The notes under the pieces: generated by a model
What the model was told of the DNA's origin: nothing
The model's input: only the letters and a program-made list of their open reading frames with translations
The model's database searches: none
From: JACMLD01 sp044227095
GTDB taxonomy: Bacteria; Bacteroidota; Bacteroidia; Chitinophagales; Chitinophagaceae
Assembly: GCA_044227095.1 (NCBI GenBank)
Contig: JBGAFV010000001.1
Location: 4,216,001-4,280,000, forward strand
Reading direction: 5' to 3'
Length of the DNA stretch: 64,000 bases
Part shown: positions 52,754-61,704 of the stretch, one piece after another
How the letters are laid out: each line of letters begins with the position of its first letter
How positions within the stretch are numbered: position 1 is the stretch's first letter
Program-made: the position numbers and the translations under genes

Positions 52754-55700
52754 TTATTCCGTAATATTTGTTTGATGTACTTTATGCTTTCCTGAAATGA
52801 AAGTGTATACTGCAGGTATAACCAGCAGGGTTAGTATCAGTGAAAATATAATACCGCAAACCACAACAATACCCAATGGTATACGACTGGTAGACGCTGC
52901 GCCAAGACTTAATGCAATGGGCAAAGCTCCAAAAGATGTGGCAAGGCTGGTCATTAAAATAGGACGCAACCTTTGTGCTGCTGCTTCTACAACTGCGTCT
53001 GTTTTTGATAAACCTATCTCTCTTTTCTTATTCGCAAATTCCACAATAAGAATACCGTTCTTGGTTACAAGCCCTATCAGCATAATCATACCAATTTCAG
53101 AAAATATATTCAATGTTTGATTAAACACCCAAAGGCTTAAAAATGCTCCCGCAAACGCAAGCGGTACAGTAAGCATAATGGTAAATGGATCCAGAAAACT
53201 TTCAAACTGTGCTGCAAGTACAAGATAGATTAAAACAAGTGCCAACCCTACTGCAAATAAAATGTTTGAAGAACTTTCCACATAGTCTCGTGACGGGCCT
53301 GATAAAGAAGTTTGAAAAGTTTCATCAAGTAACCGGCTTGCTATCCCCTGCATGGCTTTAATACCATCGCCTATTGTATGACCTTCAGAAAGTGATGCAG
53401 ATATTGTAGCTGCCTTGTAACGGTTAAAGTGATACAGCGTTGATGGGCTACTGCTTGTTTCCATATGTATAACAGCACTCAATGGAATATTTTGCCCCGA
53501 ACTGTTCCTAACATACAGCCTTGTAATGTCCATAGGTTTGTCCCTGTCTGTTCTGTCTACCTGTGCAATAACCTGGTACTGGTAGCCATTCTGAATAAAA
53601 TAAGCAAGCCTGCCACCACTGAATGCAGATTGCATAGCAGAAATAACATCCTGTGTAGAAAGACCGAGATCTTTTATTTTCATCCTGTCGAGTGTAACCT
53701 GCACTTCAGGTTTATTAAATTTCAGGTTTACATCGGCGTTAGAAAAAGTTTTGTCCTTTCTTACTTCATCAAGAAATTTAGCCATCACTTCTTTCAACTT
53801 ATTAAGATCCTGGTTTTGCAAAATAAATTGAACAGGCAAACTACCACGGGAACCTGCACCCACAGAAATGGTTTGTTCCTGTACGGCAAAAATGCGGGCA
53901 TCATTAAAGCGGCTAAGTTTTCTTTGAAGATCATTGGCAATATCTGCCTGGCTTCTTCTACGCAATTCAGGATCTATCAAACCCAAACGTGGTTGAGAAG
54001 AGTTTACACTCCCACCTCCACCACCGCCGCCAGGTGTTCTTGCAAATACAAAATCTCTTTCAGGTACAGAATCATACAGGTAATTTGCAATTCTGTCTGT
54101 ATAATTTGCCATTGCATTATAACTCATACCCTCCGGGCCGGTAACGGTAAAACGTACACTGCTCCTGTCTTCAAGCGGTGCAATTTCACTTTTAAGTGTT
54201 GTCATGGTAAACCATACAATGCCAATACAGGCTAAGATTATAATCCACGCAACCCATCTTATACGCATAAAGGCTGAAAGCAAACGTTTATAGCCATTTT
54301 CCATACCTGCAAAAAACGGCTCCGTCTTTACGTAAAACCATCCGTGAGAACTGTCTTTACGGGTAAGGTAAACATTCAGCACTGGCGTAATGGTAAGTGA
54401 TACAAAGGCTGAAATTAAAACTGCCGCTGCCAGTACCACACCAAACTCCCTGAATAACCTGCCCACAAATCCCTGCAAGAAAATTACCGGCAAAAACACA
54501 ATTGCCAGCGTAATAGAAGTAGAAATAATGGCGAAAAAGATTTCTTTACTGCCTTCCAGCGCAGCTTTGCGTATGGGCATGCCTTCTTCCAGTTTTCTGA
54601 ATATGTTTTCTGTAACCACAATACCATCATCTACCACAAGACCGGTGGCAAGTACTATTCCAAGCAGCGTTAATACATTGATAGAAAAACCCGACACATA
54701 CATAATGAAGAAAGTGGCAATAAGCGAAATAGGAATATCTATCAGCGGACGAATGGCAATTAACCAGTTGCGGAAGAAAAGAAAGATTACCAATACCACA
54801 AGAATAAACGCAATGATGAGCGTTTCTTTTACTTCAGCCAGCGAGTTGCGGATGTTCTGCGTGTTATCAATCAATACATTGATTTCAATGTCTGATTTGT
54901 TTGATTTTTTTATCTGCTCAAACCTTTTATAAAACTCATCTGCTATCTCAATATTATTTGCGCCGGGCTGAGGAATGATAGCGAGGCCAACTGCATTCAC
55001 CCCATTGTATTTCCAGCTTTGCTCCAATGCTTCAGGGCCAAGTTCTACCCTTGCCACATCGCCAAGCCTTACAATACCACTGCTGTCTTCTTTTATAATT
55101 AAATCATGAAACTGTTTCTCTGAAGTCAGCCTTCCCAAAGTGCGTATAAGCATCTCCGTATTATCGCCGTAAATTTTTCCCGGGGGCAATTCCACGTTTT
55201 CAGAACTTAATGCAGTGCGTATATCTGTAAAAGCAACACCGTAGGCATTCATCTTATCGGGATTAAGCCATAAGCGCATAGCATACCTTTTCTGACCAAA
55301 GATGTTTACCGAACTAACATCATCAATTGTTTGCAATTGCTGTTGCAAAACATTTTCAGCATAATCGCTTAGTTCAAGCAAACTTTTGGTACGGCTTTGT
55401 ACGGCAAGTATGAGAATGAAGTCACTATTGGCATCAGCTTTACTAATAACTGGTGGGGCATCAATGTCTAACGGAAGGTTTCTTGCTGCTTGTCCAACTT
55501 TATCACGCACATCACTGGCCGCAGCTTCAAGATCTACACCCAGGTTGAATTCTATGGTAATGTTACTGCTTCCCAACTGGCTTGATGAAGTAACGGTGCG
55601 TATACCCGGTATACCATTAACCTGTTTTTCCAGCGGCTCAGTAATCTGGCTTTCTATAATATCCGGGTTAGCGCCGGTATAGCTTGTACTTACAGTTATG

Positions 55701-55831
55701 ATTGCAGGATCAATAGCTGGATAGTCGCGTACTGCAAGGAAAGTAAAACCTACAACGCCAAACAAAATAATCATCAGGTTCATAACCGTGGCAAGAACCG
55801 GCCGCTTCAACGATAGTTCAGAAATATTCAT
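52754..55831 (-). CDS. RND-family multidrug efflux transporter (AcrB-like)
   Basis: This 1025-residue inner-membrane proton-driven pump of the HAE1 type has 12 membrane helices. The N-terminus SLKRPVLATVMNLMIILFG, the helix-4 motif GLVVDDGIVVTENIFRKLEE with the proton-relay Asp pair, and GLVTKNGILIVEFANKKRE in the second half are typical. A glycine-rich loop TPGGGGGGGSV in the periplasmic part is odd but probably harmless. The heavy-metal type (HME) is unlikely given the helix-4 sequence. It is translated 165 bp after the membrane-fusion gene. Confidence 0.95.
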   Translation of the reverse strand: MNISELSLKRPVLATVMNLMIILFGVVGFTFLAVRDYPAIDPAIITVSTSYTGANPDIIESQITEPLEKQVNGIPGIRTVTSSSQLGSSNITIEFNLGVDLEAAASDVRDKVGQAARNLPLDIDAPPVISKADANSDFILILAVQSRTKSLLELSDYAENVLQQQLQTIDDVSSVNIFGQKRYAMRLWLNPDKMNAYGVAFTDIRTALSSENVELPPGKIYGDNTEMLIRTLGRLTSEKQFHDLIIKEDSSGIVRLGDVARVELGPEALEQSWKYNGVNAVGLAIIPQPGANNIEIADEFYKRFEQIKKSNKSDIEINVLIDNTQNIRNSLAEVKETLIIAFILVVLVIFLFFRNWLIAIRPLIDIPISLIATFFIMYVSGFSINVLTLLGIVLATGLVVDDGIVVTENIFRKLEEGMPIRKAALEGSKEIFFAIISTSITLAIVFLPVIFLQGFVGRLFREFGVVLAAAVLISAFVSLTITPVLNVYLTRKDSSHGWFYVKTEPFFAGMENGYKRLLSAFMRIRWVAWIIILACIGIVWFTMTTLKSEIAPLEDRSSVRFTVTGPEGMSYNAMANYTDRIANYLYDSVPERDFVFARTPGGGGGGGSVNSSQPRLGLIDPELRRRSQADIANDLQRKLSRFNDARIFAVQEQTISVGAGSRGSLPVQFILQNQDLNKLKEVMAKFLDEVRKDKTFSNADVNLKFNKPEVQVTLDRMKIKDLGLSTQDVISAMQSAFSGGRLAYFIQNGYQYQVIAQVDRTDRDKPMDITRLYVRNSSGQNIPLSAVIHMETSSSPSTLYHFNRYKAATISASLSEGHTIGDGIKAMQGIASRLLDETFQTSLSGPSRDYVESSSNILFAVGLALVLIYLVLAAQFESFLDPFTIMLTVPLAFAGAFLSLWVFNQTLNIFSEIGMIMLIGLVTKNGILIVEFANKKREIGLSKTDAVVEAAAQRLRPILMTSLATSFGALPIALSLGAASTSRIPLGIVVVCGIIFSLILTLLVIPAVYTFISGKHKVHQTNITE

Positions 55832-55996
55832 ACTGTGTAAACTGGCTAAGTTGTTTTATAACTATGTCAACAGTAAAATTTCAGGATGTAGAAATTGAGT
55901 GATTTTGTGATTTATATTTCAAATACATAACAATAGCAAAATCCTACAATCTCAAAATCAGCAATTACACCCGATTTTAGTTGACGCAACGCTTTA

Positions 55997-57076
55997 TTAT
56001 TGTGTTTTGGCTAATTGCTCAAGTATTTTAACAGACCTTACTTTTAAAGGTGCTTTAGGCCTTGCAAACAATACGCCTGTAACCACAACACTATCGCCGG
56101 GTTGTATACCCGAAAGAATTTCTACATTATTGCTTTCTCTTACTCCTGTTTTTACATTTACAAATGCAGCTTTACCACTTTTCACCAATATCACCTGGCT
56201 ATTCTTATCGTCTGGTATTATAGAATTGGTAGGAATCATAACGGCTTTTTTATTGCCGCCTGCGTCTACAAAAACTTTTACAAATGCACCGGGGTTTGCA
56301 GTACCTCCCTGCAGCATGGCACGCACTTTAAGGTTACGCGTTGCAAGATTAACCTGTGGCTCTGTTGCAATAACCATTGCTTTTTTCCTGGCTTTTGTTG
56401 CTGCATCTACTTCCACATCTACAAGATTGCCTTTTTTTATAAGCTCGCTGTATTCTTCAGGAATAGTAAAATCAATTTTTACTTTTGATACCTGCTGAAT
56501 AGTAACTATAATATTGGCCGCTGTTACAAATGCACCGGGACTAATCTGTCTCAATCCAAGCACACCACTAAAAGGCGCTCTTATCACTGTTTTATCAATC
56601 AGCGTTTGCGTGTATTGAATATCTGCTTTTAACCCATTTACCTGGTTTAAAGCATTATCATAATCGGCCTGGTTAATACCATTTATATCCAATAGCTTTT
56701 TATAGCGATCAACTGTTTTTTGGGCAAGATCCAATTGTACTTTGCTTTTTGATAATTGTGCCTGGAGATCCGCATCGTTTATCCTGGCAATAACAGCACC
56801 CTGCGCAATAGCATGGCCTTCTGCTACATTGAGATAAGTTATTCTTCCGCTTACTTCCGGGTGAAGTTCTACATATTCATTGGCTACTACACTTCCATTT
56901 GCTTCTACAGTATTTGTAATGGGTTGTGGACTAGCAATAATAACATCAACAATGGTAATAGGTGCTTCTTTTGGCTTGGTAGGTTCCGGCTTTTCTTTGC
57001 AGGAAGCAATTACGAAAACAAATGCAGTAATAAAGCAAAAGGGGGTAATTTTTACCGACAAACTTTTATAAAGCAT
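55997..57076 (-). CDS. RND efflux membrane-fusion lipoprotein (AcrA-like)
   Basis: The periplasmic adaptor of the pump has 359 residues from the ATG at 57076, giving a lipoprotein signal with lipobox VIASC. The longer frame from 57169 would put 31 residues ahead of it. It shows the biotinyl-lipoyl part (VSGRITYLNVAEGHAIAQGA), a coiled-coil hairpin (QLSKSKVQLDLAQKTVDRYK) and the barrel domain (FSGVLGLRQISPGAFVTAAN). A minus-strand -7-like element (57107-57114) sits 31 bp upstream, supporting this start. Confidence 0.92.
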   Translation of the reverse strand: MLYKSLSVKITPFCFITAFVFVIASCKEKPEPTKPKEAPITIVDVIIASPQPITNTVEANGSVVANEYVELHPEVSGRITYLNVAEGHAIAQGAVIARINDADLQAQLSKSKVQLDLAQKTVDRYKKLLDINGINQADYDNALNQVNGLKADIQYTQTLIDKTVIRAPFSGVLGLRQISPGAFVTAANIIVTIQQVSKVKIDFTIPEEYSELIKKGNLVDVEVDAATKARKKAMVIATEPQVNLATRNLKVRAMLQGGTANPGAFVKVFVDAGGNKKAVMIPTNSIIPDDKNSQVILVKSGKAAFVNVKTGVRESNNVEILSGIQPGDSVVVTGVLFARPKAPLKVRSVKILEQLAKTQ

Positions 57077-57106
57077 ACTTCTGAAGGCGCTTGTTATATA
57101 AAAAAT

Positions 57107-57114
57107 CAAATATA
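57107..57114 (-). promoter_or_regulatory. Putative -7 element of the RND efflux operon
   Basis: The minus strand reads TATATTTG, an exact TAnnTTTG. The nearest TTG sequences leave spacers of 16 or 28 bp, so the -33 is not convincing. A 13-bp palindrome, GTAATGATATTAC (57224-57236), upstream could be a regulator site. Confidence 0.4.
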
Positions 57115-57324
57115 GACAGAATTGAATGTCCAACGAAGAAAACCAATGCGATAGCATCGCAAGATCCATTAAAAATAGATTAATAAGGGCAGTTGGAAGA
57201 GTAAGAAAGATGATTTTGTTAATGTAATGATATTACAAGCTATATTGTTGGTTTATATAGTTCGCCAACCATTAACTGCCTTAGTCTGATTTTTTTGTAT
57301 TTTCTTTGCGGCAAATATAACCGC

Positions 57325-57840
57325 ATGAACCCTCTAGTTGGTATTATAATGGGAAGCGATAGTGACCTGAATATTATGCAGGCCGCAGCCGATATTTTAA
57401 AAGCTTTTGACATTCCATTTGAGCTAACCGTGGTATCTGCACACCGTACGCCAATGCGCATGACAGATTATGCCAACACTGCAAAAGAGAGAGGATTGAA
57501 GGTTATAATAGCAGGTGCCGGCGGTGCAGCACATCTTCCCGGCATGGTAGCCTCAATTACGCCACTCCCTGTTATTGGCGTTCCAATAAAATCTTCTAAC
57601 TCAATAGATGGATGGGATTCTGTTTTATCTATTTTACAGATGCCCAATGGAATACCTGTAGCTACCGTAGCTTTAAATGGAGCAAAAAATGCAGGCATAC
57701 TCGCCGCTTCTATTATTGGTTCATTCGATAAAATTGTTGGAGACAAAGTAGCCGCTTACAAAAAACAATTGGAAACCGAAGTGCTCGGAAAAGTTGATAA
57801 GCTAAAGAAAGATGGCTGGGAAAACGGATTTGATAGTTAG
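57325..57840 (+). CDS. purE: N5-carboxyaminoimidazole ribonucleotide mutase
   Basis: PurE (171 residues, class I) rearranges N5-CAIR to CAIR, next to PurK in the pathway. Conserved parts are GIIMGSDSDLNIMQ, VSAHRTPMRM, AGAGGAAHLPGM and PIKSSNSIDGWDSVLSILQMPNG. I start it at the ATG at 57325; the frame from 57295 starts with TTG and adds ten residues. It follows the divergent efflux operon and precedes tonB on the same strand, with a heptamer array between. Confidence 0.97.
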   Translation: MNPLVGIIMGSDSDLNIMQAAADILKAFDIPFELTVVSAHRTPMRMTDYANTAKERGLKVIIAGAGGAAHLPGMVASITPLPVIGVPIKSSNSIDGWDSVLSILQMPNGIPVATVALNGAKNAGILAASIIGSFDKIVGDKVAAYKKQLETEVLGKVDKLKKDGWENGFDS

Positions 57841-57975
57841 TCTGTAGTCGGGAGTCGATACAAGTTCGGGAGTTCGATAGTTCATAGTTCTTCCCCCGTA
57901 AAAGGCTGATGATATTGCAACATGAATTTCGCCTAAAGAACTATGAACTCATGAACCATGAACTCAAAAGAACCA
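57841..57975. repeat. Heptamer inverted array (GAACTAT family) between purE and tonB
   Basis: The left arm (57841-57894) contains TAGTCTG, TAGTCGG and GAGTCGA, then AGTTCGA, TAGTTCA, TAGTTCT. The right arm contains GAACTAT (57938), an 8-nt GAACTCAT (57945), GAACCAT (57953) and GAACTCA (57960). The arms are complementary. Confidence 0.7.
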
Positions 57976-58106
57976 GTAATTAGGATCACCCCTCACTATT
58001 CACGATGACAATTTTAACACAACCCTGCATACCTCCTGTGTAATTAGCATTATACTTGCATCGTTATCAGCAAACAGTGTAACTTTATACTACTAACCCG
58101 GGTTTT

Positions 58107-58997
58107 ATGATGAACGCTTCTGATGCAAATTTCGAGTCGAAAAAAAATATGCAGGCCGGCACCATTACGCTGGCGATACTTTCGATATTATTTCTTTTAT
58201 TCTTTTTTGTAGGATGGACAACGCCTTCCGTTCTTCAGCCCCAGCCAGAAGAAGGCATGGAAGTAAACCTCGGCAACAGTGATGCGGGGCTTGGAAATGA
58301 TCAACCATTTGAACCTGGTAAACCTGCTCCGCAAGATCAGCAACAATACACACCGCCCAAACAGGCAGAAACGCAAAAAGAAGAAGTAAAAGATCCGCTT
58401 TCAACCGATAAAGATGAAGATGCCCCTGAAATAAAAAAGCCACCGGTTAGCAAACCAGAGGCTACAAAAATTGCAGAAAAGACTGAGCCTAAAAAAGTAA
58501 TTCCAAAAGCAGTGGAGCCTGTTCCTCCTGCACCAAAACCACCGGTAGCAAAAGCAGTTTTTAAAGGCGTAAACGGAACCGGCACTGGTGGCAATGAAGC
58601 CGATACTTATAAAAAAGGGGGCAGCGAAGGCATAGCTGGTGGCAAAGGCGACCAGGGAAGACCGGGTGGCGATCCTAACAGTAAAAATTATACAGGAGGC
58701 GGACATGGGAATAGCGGTGTTAGCATTTCAAAAGGCTTATCGGGCAGGTATTTTACAAAAGTATACAGTTACCAGGGCGATTTTGATACAAACGAAAAAG
58801 TTGCTGTTGATGTAAGAATTGATAAAAGCGGAAACGTCATCAGTGCATCTTATCAACCAAGAGGTTCTACCACATCATCTTCTTCATATAAAGACAAGGC
58901 TATTGAAATTGTAAAGAAATCGAAATTAAATGCAAGTGCTTCAGGAGATGATGAACAAACCGGTACAGTGATTATTAATTTTAAGATTAATAATTAA
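58107..58997 (+). CDS. TonB-type energy transducer
   Basis: This 296-residue protein has one N-terminal membrane helix (residues about 17-38: AGTITLAILSILFLLFFFVG), a long Pro/Lys/Glu-rich periplasmic stretch (residues 40-150), a Gly/Asn-rich part, and a C-terminal TonB-like domain (GRYFTKVYSYQGDFDTNEKV onward). Such proteins couple ExbB/ExbD to TonB-dependent transporters such as SusC. ExbB and ExbD are not adjacent, unlike in many Bacteroidota. The C-terminal fold is diverged from classical TonB_C, so it could be a TolA-like or other variant. Confidence 0.75.
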   Translation: MMNASDANFESKKNMQAGTITLAILSILFLLFFFVGWTTPSVLQPQPEEGMEVNLGNSDAGLGNDQPFEPGKPAPQDQQQYTPPKQAETQKEEVKDPLSTDKDEDAPEIKKPPVSKPEATKIAEKTEPKKVIPKAVEPVPPAPKPPVAKAVFKGVNGTGTGGNEADTYKKGGSEGIAGGKGDQGRPGGDPNSKNYTGGGHGNSGVSISKGLSGRYFTKVYSYQGDFDTNEKVAVDVRIDKSGNVISASYQPRGSTTSSSSYKDKAIEIVKKSKLNASASGDDEQTGTVIINFKINN

Positions 58998-59032
58998 ACT
59001 AATTACCTCTTAATTCCATTCCAAAAAGTTTT

Positions 59033-59141
59033 AGTTCATGGTTCGCAGTTGTTCTTGTTGAAATAGACACAACTTTAATTTTATTCAAAATTTTAGGATA
59101 AAGAACTATGAACTTTCCGGAACCATAAACTATAAACTTCG
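59033..59141. repeat. Heptamer inverted array (GAACTAT family) between tonB and folC
   Basis: The right arm has GAACTAT (59103), GAACTTT (59110), a 3-nt slip, GAACCAT (59120), AAACTAT (59127) and AAACTTC (59134). The left arm (AGTTCAT, GGTTCGC) lies at 59033-59046. Same word as the previous spacer, 1.2 kb away. Confidence 0.72.
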
Positions 59142-59186
59142 CAAACTAAAACGATAAAATAAGAACTGGCTTATCTTTACAGCCCC

Positions 59187-60476
59187 ATGACATACCACGA
59201 AACCCTGGATTACCTGTTTACTAAACTGCCTATGTACAGCCGTATAGGTGCGGCAGCGTTTAAAGAAGATCTCACCAATACAATAGCCTTATGCGAAGCA
59301 TTGGGCAATCCGCATAAAAAATTAAAATGCCTGCATATTGCAGGCACCAACGGAAAAGGTTCTACCAGTCATATGCTGGCTGCTATTTTGCAATCTGCAG
59401 GATATAAAACAGGTTTGTACACTTCGCCACATTTAAAAGATTTCAGGGAAAGGATAAAGATTGACGGTGAAATGATAAAGGAAGAATATGTTGTTGACTT
59501 TGTTGAGCGCATTAAGCCCTATATCATTTCTATTGAACCTTCTTTTTTTGAAATTACCGTAGCAATGGCATTTGATTATTTTGCAAAAGAACAGGTAGAT
59601 ATTGCCGTTATAGAAGTGGGATTGGGTGGAAGATTAGACAGCACCAATATCATTACGCCATTACTATCCATTATTACCAATATAGGTTGGGATCATATGA
59701 ATATGCTGGGCAATACATTGGCAAAAATTGCTTTTGAAAAAGCTGGCATTATAAAAAAAGGAATTCCTGTAGTAGTTGGTGAAGCATTGTTAGAAACAAA
59801 ACCAGTATTTCTTGCAAAGGCAACAGAAGAAAATGCGGCTATCAGCATAGCTACCGATCAATTGTATGTAGCCGACTGGCACGAAAAAGAATCTTCGCTG
59901 CAAATAACCGTAGTAAACAAAAGCAATGAAGCGCATATTACATACGAGCTGGATTTGCAGGGGATTTATCAGTTAAAAAACATTCTTACTGTTCTTGAAT
60001 CTGTAAAACATTTGCAGGAACAAGGTTGGAAAATTGATGAGGCCGCTATTCATAAAGGCCTTCGGCATACAAAAAAGATAACCGGCTTTTATGGAAGATG
60101 GGATATCATTCGCAGAAACCCAACGCTTGTGCTAGATGTTGGACATAATGAAGATGGCATTAAGCAAATTGCTGAACAAATTGAAATAACCGATCACAAC
60201 AACCTGCACATTGTAATTGGCCTTGTAAAAGATAAAGAAGCAGATAAAGTATTGGCCCTTCTGCCAAAACATGCTGCTTACTATTTTACCAAAGCGCAAA
60301 TACCCCGTGCTTTGCCGGAAGATATGCTTGCCGCTAAAGCAAATGGCGCAGGGTTAAAAGGCAATCATTATCCTGATGTAAACATGGCAGTAAAGGAGGC
60401 ATTGAACCATGCAAAAAAAAACGATCTAATACTTGTTTGCGGAAGTGTGTTTGTAGTGGGAGAAGTTGCGTTGTAG
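59187..60476 (+). CDS. folC: Folylpolyglutamate/dihydrofolate synthase
   Basis: FolC (429 residues) adds glutamates to folate and makes dihydrofolate from dihydropteroate. It is a Mur-ligase-like enzyme: the P-loop GTNGKGSTSHMLAAIL, the folate loop LYTSPHLKDFRERIKIDG, GLGGRLDSTN and GWDHMNMLGNTLAKIAFEKAGI are typical, and LDVGHNEDGIKQIAEQI marks the C-terminal domain. It is the second gene after tonB and is convergent with the Nudix gene. Confidence 0.95.
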   Translation: MTYHETLDYLFTKLPMYSRIGAAAFKEDLTNTIALCEALGNPHKKLKCLHIAGTNGKGSTSHMLAAILQSAGYKTGLYTSPHLKDFRERIKIDGEMIKEEYVVDFVERIKPYIISIEPSFFEITVAMAFDYFAKEQVDIAVIEVGLGGRLDSTNIITPLLSIITNIGWDHMNMLGNTLAKIAFEKAGIIKKGIPVVVGEALLETKPVFLAKATEENAAISIATDQLYVADWHEKESSLQITVVNKSNEAHITYELDLQGIYQLKNILTVLESVKHLQEQGWKIDEAAIHKGLRHTKKITGFYGRWDIIRRNPTLVLDVGHNEDGIKQIAEQIEITDHNNLHIVIGLVKDKEADKVLALLPKHAAYYFTKAQIPRALPEDMLAAKANGAGLKGNHYPDVNMAVKEALNHAKKNDLILVCGSVFVVGEVAL

Positions 60477-60516
60477 CAGTAAGTCAAAAGTCGATAGCCA
60501 ATAGTCGTTAGTCATT
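60475..60516. repeat. Heptamer array (AGTCGAT family) between folC and the Nudix gene
   Basis: Five exact 7-nt steps: AGTCAAA (60482), AGTCGAT (60489), AGCCAAT (60496), AGTCGTT (60503), AGTCATT (60510). A preceding AGCAGTA (60475) brings it up to the folC stop codon. The convergent gap is only 38 bp, so the array fills it completely. No opposite arm. Confidence 0.8.
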
Positions 60517-61063
60517 AAACAAACTTCAGTTTGCCCATTTTTAGCAAGGCGTAAAAAATACAATTGGCATGCAATGATTGTTTGAATTCCTGCTTCATCA
60601 GCATATCAATTAACTTATCCATCGGCACAAGTACAATTTCTATTTCTTCGTTATGATCAAGCTTTTGATTGGCTACTTTTTTACCGCCAGTTGCAATATA
60701 TAGTTCGGTATAATTATTAATGAGCGCAGGGTTTGCAGCCATTCGCCCAATCGATTCTATATTGCTAAACGAATAGCCCGTTTCTTCCATCAGTTCACGT
60801 TTCATCCCCGTTACAAAATCTTCTCCTTCATCTATAAAACCACCCGGTGTTTCAAATACAATTTCTTCTATTGGGTGGCGGTATTGCTTTACCAATATAA
60901 TTTCTTCTTCTTCTGTAAACGCAAGTGCAGTTGCTGTAGTGGAAAGTTCAACAACAAAATAAGGATCAACAATAGTTCCATCATCCATCTGGCAACGATC
61001 CTGCCGTGAAGTAAAATATCTATGCCTTGTAATGTATTGTGAAGAAAGTGTTTTCCACTTCAT
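60515..61063 (-). CDS. Nudix hydrolase, ADP-ribose pyrophosphatase-like
   Basis: This 182-residue enzyme has a complete Nudix box in GFIDEGEDFVTGMKRELMEE (from Gly75, with Glu81, Arg89 and Glu93/Glu94), which binds the catalytic metal. The N-terminal region QDRCQMDDGTIVDPYFVVEL and the VKQYRHP motif before the box resemble NudF-type ADP-ribose pyrophosphatases. The most probable substrate is ADP-ribose or another nucleoside diphosphate derivative. It is cytoplasmic. Confidence 0.88.
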   Translation of the reverse strand: MKWKTLSSQYITRHRYFTSRQDRCQMDDGTIVDPYFVVELSTTATALAFTEEEEIILVKQYRHPIEEIVFETPGGFIDEGEDFVTGMKRELMEETGYSFSNIESIGRMAANPALINNYTELYIATGGKKVANQKLDHNEEIEIVLVPMDKLIDMLMKQEFKQSLHANCIFYALLKMGKLKFV

Positions 61064-61069
61064 TGTAAG

Positions 61070-61178
61070 AAAGGTTAATGGTGAAAGGTTTAAGGTTTGA
61101 GGTGTTCAATTCAGAAAGGTATGATTAGGCATAGACACCCTACACCGTATGCCTTCTTCCAAATACCTTTGCCTCCTA
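61070..61178. repeat. Heptamer inverted array (AAAGGTT family) between the Nudix and DinB genes
   Basis: The left arm has AAAGGTT (61070), AATGGTG (61077), AAAGGTT (61084), TAAGGTT (61091), TGAGGTG (61098). The right arm has ACACCCT (61135), ACACCGT (61142), ATGCCTT (61149), CTTCCAA (61156), ATACCTT (61163), TGCCTCC (61170). Both arms are in exact 7-nt phase. The right arm runs into the stop codon of the DinB gene at 61176. Same word family as in the kdu region, about 58 kb away. Confidence 0.85.
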
Positions 61179-61697
61179 CCACCCTTTGCGTTGTCTTAAA
61201 GAAGTAATATGTGCTACATGGTGCCTTCCATGCCAGGAATACATGCCCAACAAAAACCATAACGACATTTCTTTTTTACTTGCAGGATGATAAACGGTAC
61301 GTTCCCAGGTTTCTCCTTCAATATTTTTTACCAGTTCATGCAAGCGTGTATGCAATGCATATAAAAGCGTAAGAGATACATTAACAGGCAAATTGTGCGT
61401 ATCACTTAATTCGGCCCATAGTTGTTCTTCGTATGGACGAATAGTGGGATTGTCTTCAGTTAAACCAAGCTTAAACCTGCAATATGCATTAATATGACTA
61501 TCGGCTACATGATGCACTACTTGTTTAACTGTCCAGCCCCCTTCGCGGTAAGGGGTTAGCTGCTGCGCCTCATTTAAATTCAGTATTGCATTTTCTATTG
61601 ATTGCGGAAGGAACTTAATATCGTTCAGCCAGTCGTTTTTTTGTTTTTCAGAATAAGCTACTGGTTCGTAACGTCCTATTGGATAGCGTAAATCCAT
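61176..61697 (-). CDS. DinB/YfiT-family putative metal hydrolase
   Basis: This 173-residue four-helix protein closely matches the layout of B. subtilis YfiT, a bacillithiol-transferase-like metal protein. Metal-binding histidines are His63 in VKQVVHHVADSH and those in YSWHGRHHVAHI (His159/160 and His163). The N-terminal LRYPIGRYEPVAYSEKQ is also typical. Proteins of this family may be thiol-dependent S-transferases; the substrate is unknown. It is on the same strand as the ABC ATPase gene, 183 bp away. Confidence 0.88.
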   Translation of the reverse strand: MDLRYPIGRYEPVAYSEKQKNDWLNDIKFLPQSIENAILNLNEAQQLTPYREGGWTVKQVVHHVADSHINAYCRFKLGLTEDNPTIRPYEEQLWAELSDTHNLPVNVSLTLLYALHTRLHELVKNIEGETWERTVYHPASKKEMSLWFLLGMYSWHGRHHVAHITSLRQRKGW

Positions 61698-61704
61698 AAG
61701 TCAA

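Noticed and set aside
53465..54235. Plus-strand ORF of 256 codons inside the RND pump gene
   Set aside because: Antisense to a 1025-residue transporter with clear motifs; its amino-acid make-up is a reverse-strand artefact.
57224..57236. GTAATGATATTAC palindrome as a TetR-type operator for the efflux operon
   Set aside because: The symmetry is good, but no TetR gene is nearby and short AT-rich palindromes are frequent here; kept only as a remark under the efflux promoter.
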